Of a DNA stretch of 64,000 nucleotides, positions 37,955 to 47,248 are shown in pieces. The translations under genes were made by a program, and so were the position numbers. Numbering within the stretch: the stretch's first letter is position 1; each line of letters opens with the position of its first letter. The notes under the pieces were generated by a model, which saw only the letters and a program-made list of their open reading frames with translations, searched no databases and was not told where the DNA came from. The stretch covers positions 31,887 to 95,886 of the forward strand of contig CAMCFB010000001.1 of assembly GCA_945874125.1 (NCBI GenBank). Direction: 5' to 3'. This stretch comes from Verrucomicrobia subdivision 6 bacterium (GTDB taxonomy: Bacteria; Verrucomicrobiota; Verrucomicrobiia; Methylacidiphilales; Verrucolacustridaceae).

Positions 37955-38953
37955 ATGTTGAAGCGAATCGCCGTCATCACCTCGGGAGGCGACTCGCCTG
38001 GAATGAATCCAGCCATTCGCGCCATCGCTCGCACGGGTGTGAGCTTAGGAATTGACGTGGTTGGAATCCAAAACGGATATCAGGGAATCTTTGACCGCGA
38101 ATTCATGCCCTTGGGGGTCATCGAGGTCAGCGGCCGAATCCGTGACGCCGGGACGATTTTATCTACCAGTCGATGTCTTCACTTTAAGGAGGAGAAATCC
38201 CAGCTCCAAGCCATCGACATTCTCAAAAAAGAAAATATTCAGGCCCTGCTTGTCCTAGGTGGGGATGGCTCCCTCGCCGGCGCCGCCGCGCTGTCCAAAC
38301 TTGGGTTTCGAGTCCTCGGTCTTCCCTGCTCCATCGATAACGACCTCTCAGGAACCGAGATGTCGATCGGGGTCGATTCCTGCCTCAACACGGTCGTCCA
38401 TCTCATTGATATGATCAAAGCCACCGCCGCCTCCCACAATCGCTGCTTCGTTATCGAAGTCATGGGCCGTAACCACGGCTACCTTGCCCTCATGAGCGCG
38501 ATTGCCTCCGGCTCCCAAATCGCCGTGATTCCCGAGTTCCGATACGACATGGACAAAATTATTGAAAATCTCACTCGCCGCCGTCTTCGCCGCCATAACA
38601 ACAGCGTGGTGGTCGTAGCCGAGGGCGCCTGTTCGGGCCAGGATTTTATGAATCGCCTTTTGGATGCAGGAAAAAATAAGTTGGAGCAAGAGGTCCGTCT
38701 TACCGTCCTCGGTCACCTTCAACGCGGCTCCCCACCCACCTTTTCCGATCGCTTTTTAGCGACCCGCATGGGGGAGTTTGCTGTCCTTGCCCTGAACCAG
38801 GGGGAACACGGATCGATGGTCGGACTCGTTCGAAACCGGATGAACTTGACTGATCTTCAGGAAATTAAAGGCCACCGCCCCCCCCTCCCTGCTGATGCCA
38901 TCCGCCTCGCCCGAAATCTGGGAATGGAAGTCGGCGTACCCACCGAGGCCTAG
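37955..38953 (+). CDS. pfkA: 6-phosphofructokinase
   Basis: IAVITSGGDSPGMNPAIRAIAR, GGDGSLAGA, CSIDNDLSGTEMSIGVDSCLN, EVMGRNHGYLAL, GHLQRGSPPTFSDR. Confidence 0.93.
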   Translation: MLKRIAVITSGGDSPGMNPAIRAIARTGVSLGIDVVGIQNGYQGIFDREFMPLGVIEVSGRIRDAGTILSTSRCLHFKEEKSQLQAIDILKKENIQALLVLGGDGSLAGAAALSKLGFRVLGLPCSIDNDLSGTEMSIGVDSCLNTVVHLIDMIKATAASHNRCFVIEVMGRNHGYLALMSAIASGSQIAVIPEFRYDMDKIIENLTRRRLRRHNNSVVVVAEGACSGQDFMNRLLDAGKNKLEQEVRLTVLGHLQRGSPPTFSDRFLATRMGEFAVLALNQGEHGSMVGLVRNRMNLTDLQEIKGHRPPLPADAIRLARNLGMEVGVPTEA

Positions 38954-38965
38954 GGTTCCACCTGC

Positions 38966-40438
38966 CTACTGCTGGATCGGGGCGGTAATTCTGGTGAATT
39001 TGCCATTATTCTTGGCCGCCAGATCCTGCAGAAACTTTGTCTCATTCGGCTTCGACATGTAACCCACCGTATGAATCGAAGGGGTGGGTGCATCCTTTTT
39101 TTTGTACTCACGATTATAGACCTCTTTGATTCTTTGGATAAGAGCCGATGTGTCATACTCCTTACCCGCGCTGGAGACCACCTTCCCGCCCACTTTGGCG
39201 GTGGGCGGCTTGGGTTGGTCCGGCGCTTTCGGCTCTGGGGGTAGCCCGGGCATCTTAACCCCGTAATCGACGCCTTTTCCCTCCACAACTTTCCCCTGCC
39301 CCCTCGCTTTGGCCTCGGCAATTTTCCTATCTCTTTCAAGGAGGAGATCTTTGTACCTCGTGCGGTATGCCTTCAACTCTTCCGTATACTTTTTGTACTC
39401 CTCTCTCCAAGCCGCGATCTCCTTCTCGTACTTGGCTCGGTCTTGGTCCGAGATTTCTGCCCCTTTCATGGCCTTCGTGGCCTCCTCCCGATTATCCTCT
39501 GCTATGACGGGCGCCTTTCCATCCGAAATCAAAAAGATGGTGTCCGCCAAACCCTCAAAGGAGGCCAGTAATCCCAAATCTAAACGCGTGGTGATTTGTC
39601 CAGTCCCCTTATCCCCACGAATTAAGCCAAACTCTTCGATCTTGGGGCGATAATTATTTTTTAGCGTCCCTTTTTTTTCGGACGAAAGGTTGTACTGCGC
39701 AATAAAAGTTTCCGCCTGCTTCTTCATCTCCCCCGTTGCGGGTACGCTGGCCGGCTGAAAAAGGTCCGCCCCTGAAGCTCCATAGGCCACCACGTTAAAT
39801 CGTGTCCCCTCATCTAAACTGCGGATCATCTGCTTGAGGTTATTTTTCACCGCCGCAAACCCCGGCACCGCCCCTCGGTCGACCTCCAACATACTGTCCG
39901 ACACATCCATGACAAAGTAAACGTTGGTTCCCTCTCCCTTCACCCCAAAGAAGTTCACCGCCGAGGCTCTTCCACCCGATCGTGCCCCACCACTCTTACT
40001 CATCAACTTCTGCGCTCCTCCCGCCATCGCTGGCGCCAGCACCGGGGGAGCCGCATTAAAAGACATCGAAGGACTCACCGCCCCCGCCACCGCCAAAACG
40101 GTATCCATTTCGGCCGGAGCCGTCTCGGATGGAGTCGGACTCGATTCGTTCGAGGTCTCCTCCACCATCTCCGGCGCCTCATCGGGTGGAGCCTCCATTC
40201 CCGCATCCTCCGCCGGTACCCCACCCTCACTCGTGAAAGGCATCCGAGGAGCCGACCCTTTGAACAAGGTGTAACTCCCAAATCCGATCAGGAGCAAAAG
40301 ATGGACCGCCACCGCCAAAACTAAACTCCCCCCAAACAAACTTTTATACTTCTCCAGCACCCCCCCCACGCCGCCCTTAGCCCCCTTTTTAGAATCGGCC
40401 TGCTTTTTCTCCTTTATTTCCTGAACGGGAGATTCCAT
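38966..40438 (-). CDS. Membrane-anchored von Willebrand factor type A domain protein
   Basis: TM near N-terminus (LVLAVAVHLLLLIGFGSY), Pro/Glu linker, MIDAS-type NVYFVMDVSDSM, DTIFLISDGKAP; long charged coiled-coil insertion. Confidence 0.75.
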   Translation of the reverse strand: MESPVQEIKEKKQADSKKGAKGGVGGVLEKYKSLFGGSLVLAVAVHLLLLIGFGSYTLFKGSAPRMPFTSEGGVPAEDAGMEAPPDEAPEMVEETSNESSPTPSETAPAEMDTVLAVAGAVSPSMSFNAAPPVLAPAMAGGAQKLMSKSGGARSGGRASAVNFFGVKGEGTNVYFVMDVSDSMLEVDRGAVPGFAAVKNNLKQMIRSLDEGTRFNVVAYGASGADLFQPASVPATGEMKKQAETFIAQYNLSSEKKGTLKNNYRPKIEEFGLIRGDKGTGQITTRLDLGLLASFEGLADTIFLISDGKAPVIAEDNREEATKAMKGAEISDQDRAKYEKEIAAWREEYKKYTEELKAYRTRYKDLLLERDRKIAEAKARGQGKVVEGKGVDYGVKMPGLPPEPKAPDQPKPPTAKVGGKVVSSAGKEYDTSALIQRIKEVYNREYKKKDAPTPSIHTVGYMSKPNETKFLQDLAAKNNGKFTRITAPIQQ

Positions 40439-40562
40439 TCAGACCAATTGTGACAAAAACCAAAAGGAGCTCAAACTTTTAACTCTGACCTATCTCCTTT
40501 CGCCAGAGAATCACTCCTCGTAAGAAGCTCGTCTCTCTGGAAAAACAATCTATTCAGAGAGT

Positions 40563-41780
40563 ATGGACGTTTATCGGGTAGATCAGCAACTCGTCTCCGC
40601 CCCCATTCAGGACATACCCCAACGAGTCCACCAAGCGCTGGATCAGATGGGCAAAAAACCACCCCAAGGGGAGGTTGCCATTACCGCCGGCAGTCGGGGT
40701 ATCTCAAATTTAGTGGCCATCACCAGAGCGGCTGGGGATTGGCTTCGCCGGCACGGGGCCAAACCTTTTCTCGTGCCCTCCATGGGCTCCCACAACGGAG
40801 CCACGGCCGAAGGCCAGCAAAAGATGGTCGAGTCTCTCGGTCTCACCCCCCAAGCCACCGGCATGGCAATCCGCTCCAGTATGGAGTGCGTCAAGGTTGG
40901 TACCGTCGACTCGGGAGACGTCTGGATGGATCGACACTGCTACGAATCCGCCGGTGTACTTGTTCTCAATCGTATCAAACTTCACACCTGCTTCTCCGGT
41001 CCCATGCAAAGTGGGCTCACCAAAATGATGGTTGTCGGTATGGGCAAAATCCGCTCCGCCGAAACCTTCCACACGGCTCGACCCGACCGTATGCCCCGCA
41101 TTCTCGAGGAAATGGGCACTCTGCTCATTCAATCAGGCAAGATTTTCGCCGGACTCGCCATCCTCGAAGACGGCTTTGACGCCACCGCCGAAATCCACGC
41201 CCTTTCCGGCAAAAATATCCTCAAAGAAGAACCCGCCCTTCTCCAACGACACCGCCACTACTTCCCCGCTCTTCCCAGTGACCAACTCAACGTCCTCATC
41301 GTGGACGAGATCGGCAAGACTTACAGCGGGACTGGCATGGATACCAATGTCATCGGCCGAAGAGGAGTTCACGGCTTTGAAGACCTTTCCTTTCCCAAAA
41401 TCAAAATCATCGCGGCGCTTGGCTTGACCGAGAGGGCGCAGGGCAACGCCCTCGGTGTCGGCCTGGCCGACTTGATTACCCGCCGACTTCGGGAAGCGAT
41501 CGATGAAAAGAAAACTTTTATCAATGCTTTCACTACGGGGGATATGCAGCGAATGGCCATCCCTTGCACCCTGGACGATGATGCCGACCTGATCGCCAAG
41601 GTTCAGGAACGCTACGGAGACAAACGGTGGATGCTCATCCCCAACACGCTCCATTTAGGAGAGATTTATGTCAGTCCAGACTTGGCGGACGAGCTTCGAG
41701 CCAACCCAAAATGCAAAGTTGCCGCCCAACCAACCCCACTGACCTTCCGCCAAGGGCGCCTCTCCCTTTTTCTGAAGTAA
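40563..41780 (+). CDS. Lactate racemase (LarA/DUF2088)-like protein
   Basis: VAITAGSRGISNLVAI...LVPSMGSHNGATAEGQQKMVESLG...NRIKLHTCFSGPMQSGLTKMMVVGMG. Confidence 0.65.
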   Translation: MDVYRVDQQLVSAPIQDIPQRVHQALDQMGKKPPQGEVAITAGSRGISNLVAITRAAGDWLRRHGAKPFLVPSMGSHNGATAEGQQKMVESLGLTPQATGMAIRSSMECVKVGTVDSGDVWMDRHCYESAGVLVLNRIKLHTCFSGPMQSGLTKMMVVGMGKIRSAETFHTARPDRMPRILEEMGTLLIQSGKIFAGLAILEDGFDATAEIHALSGKNILKEEPALLQRHRHYFPALPSDQLNVLIVDEIGKTYSGTGMDTNVIGRRGVHGFEDLSFPKIKIIAALGLTERAQGNALGVGLADLITRRLREAIDEKKTFINAFTTGDMQRMAIPCTLDDDADLIAKVQERYGDKRWMLIPNTLHLGEIYVSPDLADELRANPKCKVAAQPTPLTFRQGRLSLFLK

Positions 41781-41787
41781 GACCTCT

Positions 41788-42924
41788 CTACTTCCGCAAC
41801 TGCGCTACCACCCCCGCCCAGTCCGGTTCGGTAGTGAGGTGAGACCACGAAAATCTCATCGCTCCCACAATGTCATCCTTCTCCAAACCCATTGCTTTGA
41901 GAACATGGCTCGGTTGGTAGCTGGCCGATGTGCAAGCCGAACCATTCGATACCGCCACATGGTTTTTCAATCGCACCATGGCCTCCTCTGCACTGAGTCC
42001 CGGGAAAGATAAGTTCGCCGTATGAGCCAAAACTTGCCCCTCCTGCCCATGCATCTTGGGCTTCAGCGGCTCAATCGCTTGCAGAAATTTTTTCCGAAAT
42101 GTCAGACAACTCTTCTCGCGCGCCGCGTGATGTCGGAGTCCCAACTCCGCTGCCAGCCCAAAACCTGCCACCAAAGGTACCGGCAGTGTCCCCGGCCGCA
42201 GGCCATGCTCTTGCCCACCCCCAAAAACTAGGGGTTGGAGCGGAACTTTCTGCTTCTTGCGCTGTCGGACGATTAATACCCCCACACCTTTGGGACCGTA
42301 GATCTTATGCCCGCTGGCACTGATCAGATCGATTCGATGGTTGCGCAGCGGCTCGATCAGTTTTCCGAATGTTTGCGCCGCATCGACATGAAGCCAAGCC
42401 GTGTGATCCGCCAAACCTTGGGCCACCTTGTCGATGGGTTGAATGACTCCCGTCTCATTATTCGCATGCATCAAGGAAACCAGAAGCGTCGTCGGCCTGA
42501 CCCTTTGCAGTAACTTCGCTGCCTCCACTTGGCCGTTTTTCTCCGGCTCCACCCAATCCACCTCGAATCCATCTTTCGCCAAATATTCGATCGGTTCCAA
42601 AACCGCCTTATGCTCAATCCGGCTGCTGATGATGTGCGTTTTCCCGTGGCTCCTCCCCCAATGGGCCAATCCCAAAATCGCCAAATTATTACTTTCCGTT
42701 GCTCCGCTGGTAAAGATCACCTCCTCCAACTTGCAGTCCACCAGTTGGGCGACCTGTTGGCGGGCATGATTGACCGCCTCCTTGGCCCGTGACCCAAATG
42801 CGTGAGTCCGGCTCCCCTCGTTGCCAAACTCCTCCTCGAAAAAGTGCCGTATCACTTTCCCCACTTCCGGCTCGATGGGAGTCGTGGAATTACAGTCCAG
42901 ATAGATGGGATGGGCGCGAGACAT
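41788..42924 (-). CDS. Cysteine desulfurase (NifS/IscS family)
   Basis: IYLDCNSTTPIEPEV, FTSGATESNNLAI, HVDAAQTFGKL, SASGHKIYGPKGVG, SNGSACTSASYQPSHVLKAMG. Confidence 0.93.
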   Translation of the reverse strand: MSRAHPIYLDCNSTTPIEPEVGKVIRHFFEEEFGNEGSRTHAFGSRAKEAVNHARQQVAQLVDCKLEEVIFTSGATESNNLAILGLAHWGRSHGKTHIISSRIEHKAVLEPIEYLAKDGFEVDWVEPEKNGQVEAAKLLQRVRPTTLLVSLMHANNETGVIQPIDKVAQGLADHTAWLHVDAAQTFGKLIEPLRNHRIDLISASGHKIYGPKGVGVLIVRQRKKQKVPLQPLVFGGGQEHGLRPGTLPVPLVAGFGLAAELGLRHHAAREKSCLTFRKKFLQAIEPLKPKMHGQEGQVLAHTANLSFPGLSAEEAMVRLKNHVAVSNGSACTSASYQPSHVLKAMGLEKDDIVGAMRFSWSHLTTEPDWAGVVAQLRK

Positions 42925-42987
42925 GAAAAGAAACCATGCCCTAAAATGACCCCGTTTCCAATCCCGCTTTCACCCCTGAACCAGGGT

Positions 42988-43017
42988 TTGTCTCCACCCC
43001 TTTTTCTGTCCTACAAT
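42988..43017 (+). promoter_or_regulatory. Candidate promoter for tRNA-Thr
   Basis: TTGTCT (42988-42993), 18 nt, TACAAT (43012-43017), ~10 nt before the tRNA. Confidence 0.45.
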
Positions 43018-43026
43018 AATGGAATC

Positions 43027-43098
43027 GCCGGAGTAGCTCAGTGGTAGAGCATCTGTTTCGTAAACAGAGGGTCACGGGTTCAATCCCCGTCTCCGGCT
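43027..43098 (+). tRNA. tRNA-Thr (anticodon CGU)
   Basis: GCCGGAG/CTCCGGC acceptor, TAGCTCAGTGGTAGAGCA D-arm, TCTGT-TTCGTAA-ACAGA anticodon arm, GGTTCAATCCC T-arm. Confidence 0.95.
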
Positions 43099-43105
43099 CG
43101 TTTTT

Positions 43106-44041
43106 CTAAGGTTCACCTCTCGCAAGAACTTTCTCAGCCACCTCCATCCCACTTTGCCAGACCGACTCCACTCTCGAATCCGTCACCGAGTCCCCACACA
43201 AATAAAGCCCATCCGCCAATGCCGAGGGTTGCGGTGCGCCCCGACTCCTTCGGGCATAACGCCAGCGGTGCCCAAAAGTTGCTCCCCGCTTTTCCTGATC
43301 GAGACCCCACTCTTTTTCGACCCGCTTCTGCAGATCCTGAATCCACCAGGTCGGGTCCGCCTCCAGATGCTCCCGACTATACGAGGTGGAAGCCTGCACG
43401 ACATAGACACTTTTCCCTTTTTGAATCCTCCCCTCCTTCGCGTTTTCACAGCTCACCCATGCCAGAGGGTCTTGCCCCGTGGAATCCAAGGTCGCGTATC
43501 TCCCCCCATCCCACGGAATCAAATATTCGAGAAAAGCGGTCAGATTAGGCTCAAAAACGACCTCACTCTCTCTCATCCCGAAGAGGGCCGCACTTTGCGG
43601 CCAGGGAGCCGAGCTGACGACCCCATCAAATAGCTCCCCCGCCACCTCCCACTTTTTTCCCTGAGGAAAAACTCCACGTACCTCCGACTCTTTTCTCACT
43701 TCCAGTCCTTCGGCTAAAAGTTTTCCAAAACGATTATTTCCCCCGGCCAAATAAAACCGCTCCTCACCCTCCCGATAGATTTTGCCATTCTCGTAAACGG
43801 GAGGCGAAATCGTTTGCAGCTGATCGCCGGAGACTGATTGCACCTCTTTTCGAACCACTGGATTTCGTAAGGTAAAGTACTGGACTCCGCTATCCACCAC
43901 GTGATCTCCGAATTTCCGGCTCGCACATCGCCCCGCCAAACTGCGGGACTTCTCCAAGATCAAAACCTGAACCCCTTGGGCCACGAGTCGTCGGGCACAA
44001 ACTAGCCCGCTGATACCCGCCCCGATCATGGCAATGCGCAT
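43106..44041 (-). CDS. FAD-dependent NAD(P)/amine oxidoreductase (renalase-like)
   Basis: MRIAMIGAGISGLVCARRLVAQGVQVLILEKSRSLAGRCASRK; LYLCGDSVTDSRVESVWQSGMEVAEKVL. Confidence 0.82.
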   Translation of the reverse strand: MRIAMIGAGISGLVCARRLVAQGVQVLILEKSRSLAGRCASRKFGDHVVDSGVQYFTLRNPVVRKEVQSVSGDQLQTISPPVYENGKIYREGEERFYLAGGNNRFGKLLAEGLEVRKESEVRGVFPQGKKWEVAGELFDGVVSSAPWPQSAALFGMRESEVVFEPNLTAFLEYLIPWDGGRYATLDSTGQDPLAWVSCENAKEGRIQKGKSVYVVQASTSYSREHLEADPTWWIQDLQKRVEKEWGLDQEKRGATFGHRWRYARRSRGAPQPSALADGLYLCGDSVTDSRVESVWQSGMEVAEKVLARGEP

Positions 44042-44115
44042 CCCTTCTTACTGCCACAGCCAAATCCTATCGCCAGCCTCGCCTTTTCAGAACCGCACAA
44101 AGCTCTATCTTAAAT

Positions 44116-44541
44116 TTGTTGAAGACCTCCCTTGCCAGCGTGCGTGCCATCTACGACGAACTTGCGCACCGTCCCGTCCAACGCGCCTGCCTGCGGCGAA
44201 CCGAATGCTGTCAATTCAAGCTCACCGGAAAAACACCCCAACTCACCCGAGGGGAAGCCCTCCTCGCCGCCCAAGCCTTCCGGGCCTCAGGCCGAAAATA
44301 TCTGCCTGAACCCACCGACGGCTCCTGCCCTCTCCTGCAACCCCAGTCCCAAAAGTGCCTCATCTATGAATCCCGCCCCTTCGGTTGCCGCACCCACTTC
44401 TGTCAACCCGCCGGTGGGCCCATGGATCGAAAAGAGGTCCTCGATCTCATTCGTCAACTAGAACAGATCGACTCGGACCTTGGTGGAGACGGCCCCCACG
44501 CTCTGCCCTCAGCCCTTGCTTGGGCTTTATCTCAAAAGTGA
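44116..44541 (+). CDS. YkgJ-family cysteine-cluster protein
   Basis: CLRRTECCQFKL...DGSCPLLQPQSQKCLIYESRPFGCRTHFC. Confidence 0.75.
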   Translation: MLKTSLASVRAIYDELAHRPVQRACLRRTECCQFKLTGKTPQLTRGEALLAAQAFRASGRKYLPEPTDGSCPLLQPQSQKCLIYESRPFGCRTHFCQPAGGPMDRKEVLDLIRQLEQIDSDLGGDGPHALPSALAWALSQK

Positions 44542-45758
44542 ACCCCCCGCGAATCATCGTGGCGGGTGGCGGAGCCGCCGGTTTTTTTGCCTCCATCTCT
44601 GCCGCCGAGTCAAATCCCCGAGCCCAGGTCGTCCTCCTCGAAAAAACTCCTCATCTTCTCGCCAAAGTTCGCATTTCAGGGGGAGGTCGTTGCAATGTCA
44701 CCCACGCCTGCTTTGACCCGCGCGAGCTCTCCACCCGCTACCCCCGTGGGGGGCGCGCCCTCATCGGCCCACTCACAAGATTCGGCCCAACGGAGACGAT
44801 CAACTGGTTTCAATCCCGCGGGGTGAAACTAAAAACCGAGTCAGATGGACGAATTTTTCCCACGACCGACTCCTCCCAAACCATCATCGACTGCCTGACC
44901 CAGGCCTCGCAAAAAGCCAATGTAAAGATCCTGCCCGACCACGGAGTCCAATCCCTGCAAAAATCTCCCGACGGAGGCTTCACCCTTCGCCTCACCTCAG
45001 GCTCCACCATGGAGTCTGACCGCTTTCTTTGGGCCGCCGGAGGATGTCGCCCAGAATCCCACCCCTGTACTCACCTTGGCCACACCCTCTCCCTACCTGT
45101 ACCATCCCTGTTTACCTTTCACGTTGATTTACCTTGGCTCAACGAACTGGCAGGCCTCTCCGTCGATTCGGCCGAAGTTTCTGTTCCCGAAACCGACCTG
45201 CGTGAGTCCGCCCCCCTTCTCATCACACACGCAGGACTCAGTGGCCCTGCCATTCTTCGTCTCTCGGCCTGGGGAGCCCGCCCTCTCCACTCCCTCCACT
45301 ATAATTTCCCCCTCCTGATTCGCTGGGTGCCCGATTCCCCCGAAGAAATCCATCGTCACATTCAGATCCATCGGGAAACGATCGGAGCCCAAATGGTTTT
45401 AAAATCCAAAGGCGTCAACCTGCCCTCACGCCTCTGGGAAAAACTTGCCCTCCTGGCGGGAATCACGCCCGAAGATCGGTGGTCGAAGTTAAGTCGGGAT
45501 TCGGCCAATCGTCTTGTCCAAGTCCTCACCGGAACCAGACTCCACGTCACTGGCAAAAGCATGAACAAAGAGGAGTTTGTCACCTGCGGAGGCATCCCCT
45601 TAAACGAAATCGACACCAAGACCATGCAAAGCCGCCTTGTGCCGAATCTCTACTTCGCGGGGGAAGCTCTCGATATCGATGGCCTTACGGGAGGCTATAA
45701 TTTTCAATCCGCTTGGACCACGGGGTGGATCGCTGGCCAATCCATGGCCACTTCCTAA
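44538..45758 (+). CDS. HI0933/BaiN-family NAD(P)/FAD-dependent oxidoreductase
   Basis: PRIIVAGGGAAGFFASISAAESNPRAQVVLLEKTPHLLAKVRISGGGRCNVTHA; LITHAGLSGPAILRLS; TCGGIPLNEIDTKTMQSRLVPNLYFAGEALDIDGLTGGYNFQSAW. GTG start overlaps upstream stop. Confidence 0.9.
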   Translation: MNPPRIIVAGGGAAGFFASISAAESNPRAQVVLLEKTPHLLAKVRISGGGRCNVTHACFDPRELSTRYPRGGRALIGPLTRFGPTETINWFQSRGVKLKTESDGRIFPTTDSSQTIIDCLTQASQKANVKILPDHGVQSLQKSPDGGFTLRLTSGSTMESDRFLWAAGGCRPESHPCTHLGHTLSLPVPSLFTFHVDLPWLNELAGLSVDSAEVSVPETDLRESAPLLITHAGLSGPAILRLSAWGARPLHSLHYNFPLLIRWVPDSPEEIHRHIQIHRETIGAQMVLKSKGVNLPSRLWEKLALLAGITPEDRWSKLSRDSANRLVQVLTGTRLHVTGKSMNKEEFVTCGGIPLNEIDTKTMQSRLVPNLYFAGEALDIDGLTGGYNFQSAWTTGWIAGQSMATS

Positions 45759-46660
45759 CCCTTCAGAAAAGCTTCGACCCATTTCGACCACTCGCCCGGC
45801 TCCGGCCAGCGGCCTCCGCGACTCCAGCACTTCACCTGATCGCCCCGCGGCGACCACACCGCCGGATCGGTCGGCCCAAAAAGAATTCCACATTTTGCAC
45901 CACTCCAACCTGCCAGATGACTGATCCCACTATCTTGCCCTAAATACAGATCCGAACTTTGGAGTTGGTGAAATACCTCCGGAAGCGTCAGGTTTTGCAC
46001 GCAAGAGTGATCCCCACTTTTCCATGTTTTGGGCAATTCACTTGCCAAACTCATTTCCGCCTCTCCCGCTAACCAAGTAACCGCAAAATCATGCTTGTGC
46101 GCCAACACCTCCATCTCCTTGACCCAGCATGGAATCGGCCAATTCTTCGTACTTCCACCACTACCAGCATGAATGACCCATGAGGGCTTTGCCCTAACAA
46201 TCTTAGGCACTCCCCTTAGTTTCTCTCCCAAGAGTCGACGGGGATCCCCCACGTTGGCTCCCAGCTTTTGCATGGGTTGGGCGAAATGTTTCCAGGCCGC
46301 CTCCTGAGGATTTCGAGGGTCGTGGGAGATAAACTCCCCTGTTCCCCCCGCCCTTTTCCAATTGGTAAAGAAGATCTCATCTGGATCGAAAAGATAAGAA
46401 ATCGTCAGATCAAACTCGGTAAAATAGTCTGCCCACTCCGCCTCTAGCTTGCCCCCTCTGGCATAGAAGCTAGCCAGTCCAGGTTGATCGATCGGTCGAA
46501 CCGCTTGTATCGCTCCTTCCCCTACCACCAATTCTCCAAATCTTTTGCCAACCACCAACTCAATTTCCGCCTCGGGCCACTTTTCTCTCAGCCCCGCCAC
46601 CGCCGGCAGCGTGAGCAAAAAGTCGCCCAAAGCCCCACCTCGCAAAACAAGGATCTTCAT
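45755..46660 (-). CDS. Glycosyltransferase family 9 (heptosyltransferase-like)
   Basis: MKILVLRGGALGDFLLTLPAVAGLREKWPEAEIELV; VIHAGSGGSTKNWP; SDLYLGQDSGISHLAGWSGAKCGILFGPTDPAVWSPRG. Confidence 0.85.
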   Translation of the reverse strand: MKILVLRGGALGDFLLTLPAVAGLREKWPEAEIELVVGKRFGELVVGEGAIQAVRPIDQPGLASFYARGGKLEAEWADYFTEFDLTISYLFDPDEIFFTNWKRAGGTGEFISHDPRNPQEAAWKHFAQPMQKLGANVGDPRRLLGEKLRGVPKIVRAKPSWVIHAGSGGSTKNWPIPCWVKEMEVLAHKHDFAVTWLAGEAEMSLASELPKTWKSGDHSCVQNLTLPEVFHQLQSSDLYLGQDSGISHLAGWSGAKCGILFGPTDPAVWSPRGDQVKCWSRGGRWPEPGEWSKWVEAFLKG

Positions 46661-46687
46661 GGCGGAACGGATCTCCCAGCCCTCGGC

Positions 46688-47239
46688 TTAATAAACAAAA
46701 AGGCCCAGACCCAAAAGTACCAACCCGAAAATCACTCCCAATGCCATCAACAATTTACCTCGCCTCGGATGGGCCAATCCCCAAGAAATCGCATCTCGTA
46801 AAAGGTAAGGTGCCCCCACGAGGAACATCCCCTTCAAAATAATCAGGTAGGCGTAAGACACTACGATCAATCGCGCTCCGTCCTGCCTTAAAAAGGCCGC
46901 ATCGAGCAAAACGTCCGCGCCCAAAAGAAACAGAATCCCCAAAGATCGAACCGCGATAAATTCCCGAACGTACAGCCAACTCGTGACCCCTAATCCGACG
47001 ACTCCTAGAACAAAAAGTGGCCGAAAACGCGTATACTCCATCAGGTTGATCGTTCCCGCCAGCCAGGCCGACCAGGCGGTCGCCGCCGCCAAAAGTCCGC
47101 CGCCGAAAGCATCTCCGCGGGGGAACGATCGGATCCATTGGGTGGCTTGTCGGTAATCCAATAATCCCCAACCATGGCTCAGGAGTAATCCCAGACCTAC
47201 CCAAACCGAAACCTGAGCCAAAGTGAAGGAGTAAATCAT
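46688..47239 (-). CDS. Polytopic membrane protein of unknown function
   Basis: Multiple hydrophobic segments; no motif recognised. Confidence 0.55.
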   Translation of the reverse strand: MIYSFTLAQVSVWVGLGLLLSHGWGLLDYRQATQWIRSFPRGDAFGGGLLAAATAWSAWLAGTINLMEYTRFRPLFVLGVVGLGVTSWLYVREFIAVRSLGILFLLGADVLLDAAFLRQDGARLIVVSYAYLIILKGMFLVGAPYLLRDAISWGLAHPRRGKLLMALGVIFGLVLLGLGLFVY

Positions 47240-47248
47240 CGCGCCCCC

